From assembly GCF_006476605.1 (NCBI RefSeq), contig NZ_ML636800.1:431127-495126 (forward strand): a DNA stretch of 64,000 nt, written 5' to 3'. The translations under genes and the position numbers were made by a program. The notes below the pieces were generated by a model that saw only the letters and a list, made by a program, of their open reading frames with translations, had not been told where the DNA came from and did no database searches. Below, in pieces: positions 1 through 8,564 of this stretch. This DNA comes from Brucella gallinifaecis. Lineage in GTDB: Bacteria > Pseudomonadota > Alphaproteobacteria > Rhizobiales > Rhizobiaceae. Each line of letters starts with the position of its first letter. Position 1 is the stretch's first letter.

Positions 1-780
1 CGCGAATTTTTGCGTACACTCGATATAAGTCTTGCAAAAGGCGCGGAGCTCAGACCCGGACAGTTCAACCGGATACTGGAGTCTGTTAAGGGCACAGACC
101 ATCAGGAACTGGTCAATCAGGTCGTTCTGCGCACGCAAAGCCAAGCGATCTACAGTCCTGACAATATCGGCCATTTTGGTCTGCATTTGCGCAAATATGC
201 CCATTTCACCTCGCCAATCCGCCGCTATGCCGATCTGATCGTTCATCGTGCCCTGATCAAGGCTCTCAACCTTGGTAAAGACGGGCTGAGCACGGACGAA
301 GAAGCACAGCTTGAAGAAATCGCAGCGCTGATCTCTGCAACCGAGCGACGCGCCATGCTGGCCGAACGCGAAACGGTTGATCGTCTGATCGCACATTTCC
401 TCGCTGCACATCTTGGCGATGAATATGAAGGCCGCATTACCGGCGTGACCAAGGCAGGTCTGTTCGTTTCCCTTGCGACATATGGCGCGGACGGGCTTGT
501 GCCCATTTCAACTTTGGGTGATGAATACTATCTTTATGATGAAGCAAACCATGCACTCGCTGGCGAAAGAAGCGGAAAAGGCTTCCGGCTGGGCGACAAT
601 GTAACGGTTAAATTGGTGGAAGCGCTTCCTGTGGCAGGTGCGCTTCGCTTTGAGATGGTTTCAGAACCGCATTCCCTGCCGATGTCGACGCGTTCGCATC
701 ATAAGGCAAGCAAGGGCATGCGCGGGCGCAGAGGAAAGCCGGCAGGTGTTTCGCGCTCAACAAGAAAAGGTCGCAGATGA
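1..780 (+). CDS. rnr: Ribonuclease R, C-terminal part (cut by window edge)
   Basis: This is the 3' part of a processive 3'-5' exoribonuclease of the RNB family, which degrades structured RNA in the cytoplasm. The frame is open from base 1, so the gene begins outside the window; about 259 residues are visible. The end of the RNB catalytic domain is clear from GHFGLHL followed by YAHFTSPIRRYADL and IVHR near residues 60-85. An S1 RNA-binding domain follows (EYEGRITGVTKAGLFVSL, roughly residues 140-210), and then a lysine/arginine-rich tail typical of RNase R. RNase II lacks this tail. The stop codon overlaps the start of the DUF983 gene as ATGA, so the two are translationally coupled. Confidence 0.93.
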   Translation, partial: REFLRTLDISLAKGAELRPGQFNRILESVKGTDHQELVNQVVLRTQSQAIYSPDNIGHFGLHLRKYAHFTSPIRRYADLIVHRALIKALNLGKDGLSTDEEAQLEEIAALISATERRAMLAERETVDRLIAHFLAAHLGDEYEGRITGVTKAGLFVSLATYGADGLVPISTLGDEYYLYDEANHALAGERSGKGFRLGDNVTVKLVEALPVAGALRFEMVSEPHSLPMSTRSHHKASKGMRGRRGKPAGVSRSTRKGRR

Positions 781-1241
781 ACACGCTAGAGGCCAATTCC
801 ACAAATAGTCAGCTCCAGGCTTTTGGAGACAATAGTCAGAAAACAGCACGGCCCACCCGCAATCTCGGACAAGCCATGTGGCGCGGGTTTAAATCCCGCT
901 GTCCGCATTGTGGTGAAGGCAAGCTGTTTCGTGCTTTTGTGAAACCCGTTGATCATTGCTCCATCTGTGGCGAAGACTACACGGAGCAACGTGCCGATGA
1001 CCTTCCGGCCTATCTGACAATCCTTATTGTCGGTCATATCGTGGTCGGTGCCTTTATGGGTGTCGAAGCAACAACAAATCTGCCACTTTGGGCACATATG
1101 GCCATTTGGGGACCGATGATTGTGCTGATGTCGCTGGCGCTGCTGCAACCGATCAAGGGCGCAACCATTGGCCTGCAATGGGCCTTGTTCATGCATGGTT
1201 TTGGCGCAAAAGGTGAAGGCGAATACGGCGACGTCACCTGA
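777..1241 (+). CDS. DUF983 family membrane protein
   Basis: A 154-residue protein of the DUF983 family, of unknown function. Two CPxC/CxxC-type pairs are visible (C42/C45 and C61/C64), which probably bind zinc. They are followed by two hydrophobic stretches near residues 78-97 and 105-124, each long enough to cross the membrane. The ATG overlaps the rnr stop by four bases. In related Rhizobiales DUF983 genes often sit beside rnr and a NUDIX gene, as here, but that does not reveal a role. Family assignment is firm; biochemical function is unknown. Confidence 0.85.
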   Translation: MNTLEANSTNSQLQAFGDNSQKTARPTRNLGQAMWRGFKSRCPHCGEGKLFRAFVKPVDHCSICGEDYTEQRADDLPAYLTILIVGHIVVGAFMGVEATTNLPLWAHMAIWGPMIVLMSLALLQPIKGATIGLQWALFMHGFGAKGEGEYGDVT

Positions 1242-1255
1242 CAGGGATTTCCCCC

Positions 1256-2008
1256 GTGACGTTTCCTGCCCATGCTCCTTCTCATATGACCGGAATGCCG
1301 CTTCGCCCACGCGATGCAGCGTCACTTCTTCTCATTGATCGTAGTGAACATGTTCCACGTATCCTGATGGGCCGCCGCCATCCTTCTCTGGCTTTTATGC
1401 CCGGGAAATATGTCTTCCCCGGAGGCCGGGCAGATTCCAATGATGGCAATATAAAAGCTGCAACAGAGTTAAGCGCCGAGGACACGATTAAGCTGGTAAA
1501 CGGCATGGGATCGCGGGCCTCGCAACGACGGGCGCGGGCACTGGGATTATGCGCAATCCGCGAAACATTTGAGGAAACAGGGCTGAAATTTGCACGCGTC
1601 GCTGCAACCCGCAACTTGTCATCAAAGGGTATCAATTATTCTGCAAATAAGAATTGGATAGAGTTTCTGGATGGGGGAGCATTGCCGGCGCTCAGTGCAT
1701 TGCGCTATTTTGCACGTGCCATCACCCCACCGGGAAATATCCGTCGCTTTGATACACGTTTCTTCATTGCTTTTCGTGACAGCATGCCAGAGCTGGCCAG
1801 TCAGAGGCTTGTTCCCAGTGGAGAACTTCAGGATCTGGATTGGGTTGCCATAGATGAAGTTGATAAACTTGATGTCGCCCGTATTACTCAGACTATTCTG
1901 AAAGAAGCACAAATGCTACTGACGGACCTCCGGCACGATTTGCCACCAAATATTCCGGTAGTGCAATATAGCAAGCGGCATGGCCGCTTTGTTCGCGAAG
2001 TGATCTGA
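1256..2008 (+). CDS. NUDIX hydrolase
   Basis: A 250-residue NUDIX-fold pyrophosphohydrolase. The Nudix box can be read as FPGGR near residue 54 followed, after an insertion, by RETFEETGL at residues 102-110. The extended spacing between the first Gly and the REXXEE part resembles the CoA-pyrophosphatase-like branch (NUDT7/8/19 type) rather than MutT; that is inference. The substrate cannot be told from the sequence. The start taken is GTG at 1256, 14 bases after the DUF983 stop with an AGGG upstream; ATG at 1286 (MTGMPLRP) is a possible alternative. It is read in the same direction as rnr, the DUF983 gene and the MFS gene. Confidence 0.82.
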   Translation: MTFPAHAPSHMTGMPLRPRDAASLLLIDRSEHVPRILMGRRHPSLAFMPGKYVFPGGRADSNDGNIKAATELSAEDTIKLVNGMGSRASQRRARALGLCAIRETFEETGLKFARVAATRNLSSKGINYSANKNWIEFLDGGALPALSALRYFARAITPPGNIRRFDTRFFIAFRDSMPELASQRLVPSGELQDLDWVAIDEVDKLDVARITQTILKEAQMLLTDLRHDLPPNIPVVQYSKRHGRFVREVI

Positions 2009-2012
2009 TCCC

Positions 2013-3224
2013 ATGAATACAGAAATCCATCCCGCTGGCCTCGCATCGCAGCAGCCCGACAACGGTCCTGGCGAAAACAATTTACAGTGGCGTTCTCTTG
2101 CCGCAGCAATCGCTACGATCAGCGCTATGGGTGCGGCTATAGGGCTTGGTATTCCGCTCCTCAGCGTTCTGCTGGAAAGCCGTGGCTATTCAGCCAGTAT
2201 GATTGGTGCCAATACAGCCGTGGCAGGCCTTGCTTCAATCGCTGCAGCACCGCTTGCAGCACCAATCGCCGCTCGCCTTGGTGTGGCCAAAGCTATTGTC
2301 CTGATGCTGCTGATTGGCAGTGTCGCATTTCTTGGTTTTCATTTTTTCCAGCCACTCTGGGCGTGGTTTGCATTGCGAATCGTTCTTCACTTTGCGCTGA
2401 CTGCGCTTTTCGTTCTGTCCGAATACTGGATTAATGCGTCCGCCCCTCCAGAAAAACGCGGCCTCGTACTCGGTATCTACGCAACATCGCTATCACTTGG
2501 CTTTGCACTTGGACCATGGCTGTTTTCAAAAATCGGCAGTGCTGGCGGCCTGCCATTTTATGTTGGATTCGCAATCATCCTCATTGCAATCATTCCGGTA
2601 TTGATTGCATGGCGCGACAGCCCGGATTTTGAGGAAGGGGAACATGTTCCCTTCCTGCCTTTCATTTTTGCAGTACCGACCGCAACAATGGCAGTTTTCG
2701 TTTTTGGTGCGGTTGAAACCGGCGGCTTCGCCCTGTTTCCGGTATTCGGCGCACGGGTCGGCTATGATGAAGGTGATGCAGCGCTTCTGCTGACCATGAT
2801 CGGTCTTGGCAATGTTTTAATGCAAATACCGCTTGGAATCATCAGCGACAAAATTTCAGACCGCCGCAAGCTTCTGCTGTTCTGCGCTGTCACGGGTCTG
2901 GCCGGTATGATCGCCCTGCCATACCTCATGGAAAACTGGTATATGATGGCGGCTGTGCTGTTCCTTTGGGGTGGTGTTGTTGCAGGCCTTTACACAGTTG
3001 GCCTTGCCCATCTTGGTTCAAAACTGACCGGACGCGAACTGGCATCCGCCAATGCTGCTTTCATCTTCTGCTATGCCATTGGCATGTTGGCAGGCCCGCA
3101 GGCAGTCGGAGTTGGCATGGATATAGCAGGACCAAAAGGTTTCCCGCTCACACTGGGGGTATTTTTTGCAGCTTTTGCACTCTTTGCTGCGATTAGGCTT
3201 ATTCAAAGGAAGAAGCAGGGTTGA
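2013..3224 (+). CDS. MFS transporter
   Basis: A 403-residue major facilitator superfamily protein with about twelve hydrophobic segments and a polar central loop near residues 198-210 (DSPDFEEGEH). The segment ISDKISDRRKLLLF near residue 275 is the characteristic MFS loop motif (GxxxDxxxRR) between helices 8 and 9. The general resemblance is to YcaD/YfcJ-like drug or metabolite exporters, but no substrate can be read out. It starts four bases after the NUDIX stop codon and so is probably cotranscribed with it. The gene ends next to the rpmG promoter. Confidence 0.85.
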   Translation: MNTEIHPAGLASQQPDNGPGENNLQWRSLAAAIATISAMGAAIGLGIPLLSVLLESRGYSASMIGANTAVAGLASIAAAPLAAPIAARLGVAKAIVLMLLIGSVAFLGFHFFQPLWAWFALRIVLHFALTALFVLSEYWINASAPPEKRGLVLGIYATSLSLGFALGPWLFSKIGSAGGLPFYVGFAIILIAIIPVLIAWRDSPDFEEGEHVPFLPFIFAVPTATMAVFVFGAVETGGFALFPVFGARVGYDEGDAALLLTMIGLGNVLMQIPLGIISDKISDRRKLLLFCAVTGLAGMIALPYLMENWYMMAAVLFLWGGVVAGLYTVGLAHLGSKLTGRELASANAAFIFCYAIGMLAGPQAVGVGMDIAGPKGFPLTLGVFFAAFALFAAIRLIQRKKQG

Positions 3225-3248
3225 CTTTTCGCCCTTAATCCGTAGTGT
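3221..3248 (+). promoter_or_regulatory. Probable sigma-70-type promoter of rpmG
   Basis: TTGACT (3221-3226) and TAGTGT (3243-3248) are separated by 16 bases and lie about 75 bases before the rpmG start. The -35 match overlaps the last codon and stop of the MFS gene. It is a pattern match only. Confidence 0.45.
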
Positions 3249-3322
3249 CGCGCCGAATTTCCGCTTCTAGCCAATTGGTGAGACTCGCAGCGGTTTAATC
3301 ATGAAAGAGCAGGTATTTCGAT

Positions 3323-3490
3323 ATGGCCAAGGCTACGACCATCAAGATCAAGCTTTTGTCGACCGCTGACACCGGCTTCTTCTACGTAACGAAGAAGAAC
3401 AGCCGCACGATGACGGACAAGATGACAAAAACCAAATATGACCCGATTGCGCGCAAGCACGTCGAGTTCAAAGAAACGAAGATTAAGTAA
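3323..3490 (+). CDS. rpmG: 50S ribosomal protein L33
   Basis: A 55-residue basic protein starting [20 protein letters not shown] and ending FKETKIK. This is the L33 family at its usual length. It is of the cysteine-free (zinc-independent) type: no CxxC pairs are present. It is a component of the large ribosomal subunit near the E site. The gene has its own likely promoter upstream and a strong hairpin terminator downstream, so it is probably monocistronic. In Brucella relatives rpmG lies next to pleD and divK as it does here. Confidence 0.95.
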   Translation: MAKATTIKIKLLSTADTGFFYVTKKNSRTMTDKMTKTKYDPIARKHVEFKETKIK

Positions 3491-3526
3491 TTCGTTTCTG
3501 CTGCCAGATTGATTGGCAAAAATCCC

Positions 3527-3557
3527 AAAAGCCGTCTCTTATGAGACGGCTTTTTTT
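3527..3557. terminator. Bidirectional terminator between rpmG and pleD
   Basis: Perfect 8-bp stem GCCGTCTC/GAGACGGC (3531-3538 and 3543-3550) with a TTAT loop. A run of seven T follows on the plus strand and four A precede it, so it can serve rpmG on the plus strand and pleD on the minus strand. Confidence 0.85.
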
Positions 3558-3572
3558 ATGAATTCCAAATGT

Positions 3573-4961
3573 TCAGGCTGCTGACAAAACAATCCGATTG
3601 CGGCCTTTTTTCTTTGCCTCATAAAGAGCTGCATCTGTGCGAGCGAAAAGTGCTTCCATCGTATCGCCCCCCATCAGCCGCATCGAAGCAATGCCAATGC
3701 TGATTGTCATATCGACCTGATGCTTACCGGCAGAGAGCAGAAATGGCTGTTCTATTACGGCTTCGCGAATGCGTTCAGCCACGGCCGCAGCCGCTGCCAG
3801 ATCAGTATCGGGCAGCACAACGGCAAACTCTTCGCCACCATAACGGCACATGACATCCATACCGCGAATCTTTTTGCGCAACCGTGCCGCAAACTCACGC
3901 AGCACATCATCACCACCATCATGACCATATTGATCATTGATGCGTTTGAAATGGTCGAAGTCAATCATAATAACCGATAGCGGCCTCTCGCGGCCTGTCG
4001 CACGCGACAGAAGCACAGGCATGTGAGTATCCAGGTAACGTCGATTATGCAGCCCTGTGAGGCTGTCTGTGACCGCCATGGTGATTGTACGATGCATACT
4101 GTGGCGCAACAGATCATTATAGCACTTACGCCTGATCTGGGTGCGTAGCCGTGCATAAAGCTCAAGCTTCTCCAGTGGCCGCATGACATAATCATTCACC
4201 CCCAGCTCAAGGGCACGCACAACAAGGGAACCTTCGTCTTCATTAACGATCAGTATGATCGGGACCAGCCTCGTTCGCTCAATCGTACGTATCTGTGAAC
4301 ACAAACGAAGCGGATCGTAATAAGTAAAATCTGCTGAAACAATGATGCTGTCATAATCATTTTCAATCGCCTTGATGAGAGCATCATTGGCATTATGCGC
4401 GACATCAACGAAATAATCTTCGCCCAGAATCATCCGTAGTCTTACGCCGGCAATTTCATTTTCGTCGACAATGAGAAGACGCGCTGCGTCTTCTCCGCCG
4501 CCAAAACGACCTGAAAGTTTGGTAGCCAACAATGCTTCAACTTCCGTATCAGCAACCGTACCGGTTCGTTGAAACAACTCATCAGAAACCATTTTAAGGC
4601 GAGCAAGGCTTTTGACACGGGAAAGCAATTGAAGATCATTCACCGGCCTGGTCATGAAGTCGTCAGCCCCGGCTTCAAGCCCGCTGATTTTATTTGCCGC
4701 CCCACTAAGAGCTGTCAGAAACACAATTGGAATATTGGTCGTACGGGGATCATCTTTAAGCCGGCGACAAACCTCGTAGCCTTCCAGGTCCGGTAAAACT
4801 ACATCGAGAATAACAATATCAATCTGGCCACCAAGGCAGATTTCAATTGCCTCAGCTCCATTGGAAGCTGTAACAACCTCGTAATACTCACGCAAAAGCA
4901 AAGCTTCGAGCAGTTTTGCGTTTGATTCCACCCCATCCACGACAAGAATTCGTGCCGTCAT
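3573..4961 (-). CDS. pleD: Diguanylate cyclase response regulator PleD
   Basis: A 462-residue protein with the PleD architecture: receiver domain (about 1-120, phospho-acceptor D53), a second degenerate receiver-like domain (about 163-280) and a GGDEF domain (about 300-460). The active-site signature GGEEF is at 375-379. The product-inhibition I-site RxxD is present as RGMD at 366-369, five residues upstream. It should make c-di-GMP on phosphorylation and control polar development or the motile-sessile switch. Oddly, the first receiver reads VVDG where PleD proteins have VVDD, so one of the Mg-binding aspartates (D10) is replaced by glycine. It lies 53 bases downstream of divK, as in Caulobacter. 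Confidence 0.93.
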   Translation of the reverse strand: MTARILVVDGVESNAKLLEALLLREYYEVVTASNGAEAIEICLGGQIDIVILDVVLPDLEGYEVCRRLKDDPRTTNIPIVFLTALSGAANKISGLEAGADDFMTRPVNDLQLLSRVKSLARLKMVSDELFQRTGTVADTEVEALLATKLSGRFGGGEDAARLLIVDENEIAGVRLRMILGEDYFVDVAHNANDALIKAIENDYDSIIVSADFTYYDPLRLCSQIRTIERTRLVPIILIVNEDEGSLVVRALELGVNDYVMRPLEKLELYARLRTQIRRKCYNDLLRHSMHRTITMAVTDSLTGLHNRRYLDTHMPVLLSRATGRERPLSVIMIDFDHFKRINDQYGHDGGDDVLREFAARLRKKIRGMDVMCRYGGEEFAVVLPDTDLAAAAAVAERIREAVIEQPFLLSAGKHQVDMTISIGIASMRLMGGDTMEALFARTDAALYEAKKKGRNRIVLSAA

Positions 4962-5014
4962 AATGTCCTGCCCCCTAAAACCTTATAACGTGCATTGCTT
5001 TTCGCTAGAAATAA

Positions 5015-5386
5015 TCAGGCATCACCGAGATAAGATTTTATTGTCTCAATTAATCGCGGAACAGAAATGGGCTTCGATATATAAGCTTCGCAACCGCCCT
5101 GCCGGATGCGCTCTTCATCCCCCTTCATCGCGAATGCTGTGACTGCGATAACCGGAATATGCTTGAGTTCTTCATCATCCTTAAGCCATTTTGTGACTTC
5201 CAGACCGGAGACTTCAGGCAATTGAATATCCATTAAAATCAGATCAGGGCGATGTTCACGGGCAAGATCAAGTGCCTCAAGGCCATTTCTCGTCCTGATG
5301 GTTTCATATCCACTGGCTTCGATCAGATCGCGAAACAACTTCATGTTCAGTTCGTTGTCCTCGACGATCATTACAGTTTTGGTCAT
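5015..5386 (-). CDS. divK: Single-domain response regulator DivK
   Basis: A 123-residue stand-alone receiver domain nearly identical in pattern to DivK of the Brucella/Caulobacter group (starts [18 protein letters not shown], ends KSYLGDA). The acidic pair E9/D10, phospho-acceptor D53 (LMDIQLPE) and conserved K near 105 (SKPIS) are all present. DivK relays PleC/DivJ phosphorylation to the CtrA pathway and helps set cell polarity. The start is placed at the ATG at 5386 because this gives the family length; an in-frame extension upstream to 5419 lacks family similarity. It is followed by pleD in a two-gene unit. Confidence 0.95.
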   Translation of the reverse strand: MTKTVMIVEDNELNMKLFRDLIEASGYETIRTRNGLEALDLAREHRPDLILMDIQLPEVSGLEVTKWLKDDEELKHIPVIAVTAFAMKGDEERIRQGGCEAYISKPISVPRLIETIKSYLGDA

Positions 5387-5725
5387 CGAATATTCCCTGG
5401 CCTTGATTTTTTGCCGCATGGAAGGCTTGTTTTGCCCATTATGCCCCTATGGATATTCGGCAATTTAAGCGCATTTGATTGACGAATAGCAAATATTCCT
5501 CAAAATCTCGCATTATAGTCATTTTACCCGAATACTGGAGTATTTCCGGATTAAGTTGAATCACCAGAAATGCTCTATCTATTTGTATTGAAGCACTTCT
5601 TGTTCCGAAATTGGCTTCCCACTTTTCGGGATGCGGTCTAAATTCGCATAAAATTCGGCCTATACTGCAAGCCTGCATGAATCGAGTATTCAAGCATGCA
5701 CAGAGCTTAAACTGGAGAAAAATAC
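5387..5725. other. Intergenic region between divK and the DUF3572 gene
   Basis: This divergent gap of 339 bases holds the promoters of divK (leftward) and of the DUF3572 gene (rightward). The only clear structure is repeat copy A (5538-5640). A short stretch at 5519-5531 (CATTTTACCCGAA) also resembles the left half of the short repeat at 20036-20082. Confidence 0.6.
5538..5640 (+). repeat. 103-nt interspersed repeat, copy A
   Basis: It matches the stretch 6153-6255 in the same orientation with no gaps. By hand count 87 of 103 positions agree. Its right end CACTTTTCGGGATG is shared with shorter elements near 20036 and 54689. It lies in the promoter region of the DUF3572 gene. Confidence 0.8.
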
Positions 5726-6013
5726 ATGAAAATGGTCATGAATGCGGCAGAAGCAGAAACTCTCGCAGTGGAGGCACTCGTGTGGCTGGCGCAGGACAAA
5801 GATCTTTTACAACGTTTTCTCGCTTTAACAGGCATTGAAATATCTTCAATCCGTTCTGCTGCACAAGAACCAGGCTTTCTCACAGGCGTACTTCAGTTCT
5901 ATTTGAGCCACGAACCAACCTTATTGCGCTTTTGTGAGGACACAGATCACAATCCCGCAATGATTGAAAAAGCGGCTTCACTTTTGCCGGGCGGGATGAA
6001 TACGGAATTTTAA
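5726..6013 (+). CDS. DUF3572 family protein
   Basis: A 95-residue, largely helical protein matching the alphaproteobacterial DUF3572 family: AETLAVEALVWLAQDKDLLQRFLALTG, then GVLQFYLSHEPTLLRFC. The function of the family is unknown. Conserved proximity to divK in Rhizobiales is consistent with a housekeeping or cell-cycle role, but this is only context. A GGAG lies about 12 bases before the ATG at 5726; ATG at 5738 (MNAAEAET) is an alternative start that fits the family N-terminus as well. The gene sits between two direct copies of a 103-nt repeat. Confidence 0.8.
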   Translation: MKMVMNAAEAETLAVEALVWLAQDKDLLQRFLALTGIEISSIRSAAQEPGFLTGVLQFYLSHEPTLLRFCEDTDHNPAMIEKAASLLPGGMNTEF

Positions 6014-6089
6014 AGGCTGCATTTATGAAAAATGAGCATTTCCTGACTGCAACCAAATGTTCTGAATTATTCTACCGCATCATTTTCGT

Positions 6090-6124
6090 CAAAAAAACCG
6101 TCGGCATGACGAATGTCGACGGTT
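6090..6124 (-). terminator. Terminator for the alcohol dehydrogenase gene
   Basis: Stem AACCGTCG/CGACGGTT (6096-6103 and 6117-6124) is followed on the minus strand by seven T. It lies about 135 bases past the dehydrogenase stop. Repeat copy B would therefore be in the 3' untranslated region of that transcript. Confidence 0.65.
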
Positions 6125-6152
6125 ACTTCAATAAGGGCTAATAATCCAGCCA

Positions 6153-6255
6153 GAGCATTTCCAGATTAAATTAAATCAGTAGAAATGCTCTATCTATTTG
6201 CAGTTTCGCACATCTGGTTCCTAAATTGGCTTCCCACTTTTCGGGATGTGCTCTA
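6153..6255 (+). repeat. 103-nt interspersed repeat, copy B
   Basis: Direct partner of 5538-5640. Its ends are imperfectly inverted (AGAGCA at the left, TGCTCT at the right), as in palindromic miniature elements of Rhizobiales. It ends four bases from the dehydrogenase stop codon. Confidence 0.8.
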
Positions 6256-6258
6256 GCT

Positions 6259-7296
6259 TCAAGCCGCGAGAATGACTTTCATAGCCTTTTCACGCGCAGC
6301 ATTACCGAACACTTCATATGCATCAAGGATGTTATCAAGTGCGAACCGATGGGTTATCAGCTTGCTAGGGTCAAACTTGCCAGACTCCACTGTCTTCAAG
6401 AGCATTGGCGTCGTGTTGGTGTTAACCAGCCCCATCGATATATTGATGTTCTTGATCCAGAGATTTTCTATGCTCAGTTCAACCGGCTTACCATGCACGC
6501 CGACATTCGCAATCTTGCCGCCTGCCGAAACAATGTTCTGGCAAACATCAAAGGTTGCAGGTACGCCCACAGCTTCAATTGCCACATCGACACCACGTCC
6601 ACCTGTCAGCGCCATGGTTTGTGCGACGGCATCTTCCGCGCCAACCTGAATAGTATCAGTCGCGCCGAACTGGCGTGCGAGTGCCAGACGCGCAGGATCC
6701 ATGTCGATCATGACAATCCTGCCCGGCGAATAAAACTGCGCCGTCAAAAGCGCAGACATGCCCACTGGCCCTGCACCAACAATGGCTATAAAATCACCTG
6801 GTTTTACGCCACCAGCCTGCACGCCGATTTCCAATCCGGTAGGCAGAATGTCGGAGAGCATAACCAATGCTTCTTCATCAGCACCAGCCGGGACCGAATA
6901 AAGCGAATTGTCACCATGACGAATGCGAACAAATTCGGCCTGTGTGCCATCAATCGTATGACCAAGCTGCCAGCCGCCATCATCACAGTGGGAATAGAGC
7001 TGCCGTTTACAATTAGGGCAGGAACCACAGGACGTGATGCAAGAAATCAGGACGGAATCGCCCTTTTTGAAGTTGCGTATAGCACTGCCGACTTCTTCTA
7101 CAACGCCTACACCTTCATGGCCCAGCGTACGCCCTTCAACAACAGTCGGTACATGGCCCTTGAGAATGTGCAGGTCACTGCCGCAGATAGTTGTCTTCGT
7201 GATTTTTACGATAACGTCGGTCGGCTCTTGAACAACCGGTTTGGGTTTTTCAACCCAGTCTTTTTTGCCGGGTCCATTATAGACAAGCGCTTTCAT
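6259..7296 (-). CDS. Zinc-dependent medium-chain alcohol dehydrogenase
   Basis: A 345-residue zinc alcohol dehydrogenase of the MDR superfamily. It shows the catalytic zinc ligands (CGSDLH near residue 37, GHEGVGVVEEVG near 60), a structural zinc cluster (CGSCPNCKRQLYSHC, near 94-108) and a Rossmann nucleotide site (VGAGPVGMSALL near 170). It should oxidise an alcohol or reduce an aldehyde with NAD(P); the substrate is not evident. The start at 7296 (MKALVYNGPGK) follows a GGGAGG site six bases upstream; an open extension to 7350 has no family similarity. The neighbouring AraC-type gene on the same strand could be its regulator, but the two are separated by about 250 bases. Confidence 0.9.
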   Translation of the reverse strand: MKALVYNGPGKKDWVEKPKPVVQEPTDVIVKITKTTICGSDLHILKGHVPTVVEGRTLGHEGVGVVEEVGSAIRNFKKGDSVLISCITSCGSCPNCKRQLYSHCDDGGWQLGHTIDGTQAEFVRIRHGDNSLYSVPAGADEEALVMLSDILPTGLEIGVQAGGVKPGDFIAIVGAGPVGMSALLTAQFYSPGRIVMIDMDPARLALARQFGATDTIQVGAEDAVAQTMALTGGRGVDVAIEAVGVPATFDVCQNIVSAGGKIANVGVHGKPVELSIENLWIKNINISMGLVNTNTTPMLLKTVESGKFDPSKLITHRFALDNILDAYEVFGNAAREKAMKVILAA

Positions 7297-7544
7297 CAGA
7301 TCCTCCCCTGAGGGTAGTCCCCTCAGCATGATGTTACAAAGATTACACAAACCGGCCTTCTATCTGGATGGTTGAGTGTGAAACGACACGTACAGCACCA
7401 TAGATAATGAAACTGAACTATGCTGATCCGATTTTACTCAATTACGGAAGCTGATAGTTGAAAACAGAAGCATTAGCGACACAAGGTCCGTCTGCTGTAA
7501 ATAGGTCGCCGAAATGGAACATCAAAGGATGCTGCAAGTCAGAA

Positions 7545-8564
7545 TCACAGCCCTTTGGCCGAACGGTTTCTAAGCGTTTGGTAAGGGCTTTCACCAAAGC
7601 GCTTACGGTAGCTGGCAGCCATAGCCGTGTGATTCACATAGCCACGCGCAAGCCCGATTGAAGAAACCGTTTCGCCGGGAGGCGCTTCTTGCAACGCCTT
7701 TCGCAATCCATCAAGACGGCGTGCAGTCAGGTAATCATGCGGAGTAATACCACGGAAACGTTTAAACCCGTCAGAAAGACTGCGCGCAGAAATCCCAACC
7801 TCTGCCGCAATTTCAATAACCGTCAGCCCCTCCTCCGCCCGTTCCTCCATCAGCCGTTCAGCTTCGCGTACATATTTTGGAGCGGCACCCCGGGCACCCG
7901 TTTCGAGATTGAGACCAGAATACTCCGCCCAGCTACGCAACAACTCCAGACACAATGTTTCCTCAATGCGTTTTTCCATCAGCGGACTGGCAATACGGTC
8001 GTTGCGAGCATCAACAGATCGGGCTGCATAATCCACCAGTGACAACCAGGCAGAATGCCCCCGGCCAAACAGAAGGCGTTTCTTCCACAAATCATCTTCA
8101 GGAACAAAGCCGTACCATCGCTGGGCGGTCTCCTCCATCAAACGGTGAGGGATCGTCAGATTAAATTGCAAGTCATTGCCATCGGCGACGTTCCAATAAT
8201 CTGTTCGACTGCAATCAACCACATAACTGTCACCGGGCTGCGTATCGATACTTTTACCATCAACAACTGGATGACGGACACTTCCGCGCATAGTATTTAC
8301 AACAATTATATTGCCAGAGGATGGATCAAATTCATCGGCTTTTGTAGGCACACCGAAGCAAAAACGGCTGAGAATAATTCGGCCAATCGAAAGTGTACGC
8401 AATGTAGCGTTTGGATCCGCTCCATTGATGAGCGGGCGCGCTATAAGCGGCATATATACTCTGTTGCAAAACGCATTAACCTCGGCCCAATCCCGGGATG
8501 CGTTCAGCTTTCCGTTGAGGAGCGGCTGTCCTTGCGCATCAAACACCAAAGCATTTTCCAGCAT
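7545..8564 (-). CDS. AraC family transcriptional regulator
   Basis: A 339-residue regulator with an N-terminal AraC-binding-like sensor domain (about 30-200) and a C-terminal pair of helix-turn-helix motifs (about 235-330). The last recognition region is IGLARGYVNHTAMAASYRKRFGESP. This is the PF14525/HTH_18 layout often seen in regulators of aromatic or alcohol catabolism. The start at 8564 (MLENALVF) is chosen because GGGAGGGGAG stands just before it; the longer open frame to 8618 lacks this. The effector is unknown. It lies upstream of the zinc alcohol dehydrogenase on the same strand, so a regulatory link is plausible but unproven. Confidence 0.85.
   Translation of the reverse strand: MLENALVFDAQGQPLLNGKLNASRDWAEVNAFCNRVYMPLIARPLINGADPNATLRTLSIGRIILSRFCFGVPTKADEFDPSSGNIIVVNTMRGSVRHPVVDGKSIDTQPGDSYVVDCSRTDYWNVADGNDLQFNLTIPHRLMEETAQRWYGFVPEDDLWKKRLLFGRGHSAWLSLVDYAARSVDARNDRIASPLMEKRIEETLCLELLRSWAEYSGLNLETGARGAAPKYVREAERLMEERAEEGLTVIEIAAEVGISARSLSDGFKRFRGITPHDYLTARRLDGLRKALQEAPPGETVSSIGLARGYVNHTAMAASYRKRFGESPYQTLRNRSAKGL

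Noticed and set aside
786..1325. Minus-strand open frame opposite the DUF983 gene
   Set aside because: The opposite strand carries the conserved cysteine pairs and translational coupling to rnr.
6226..7311. Long plus-strand open frame (361 codons) opposite the alcohol dehydrogenase
   Set aside because: It is antisense to a gene with clear zinc-binding motifs, begins inside repeat copy B and resembles no known family.
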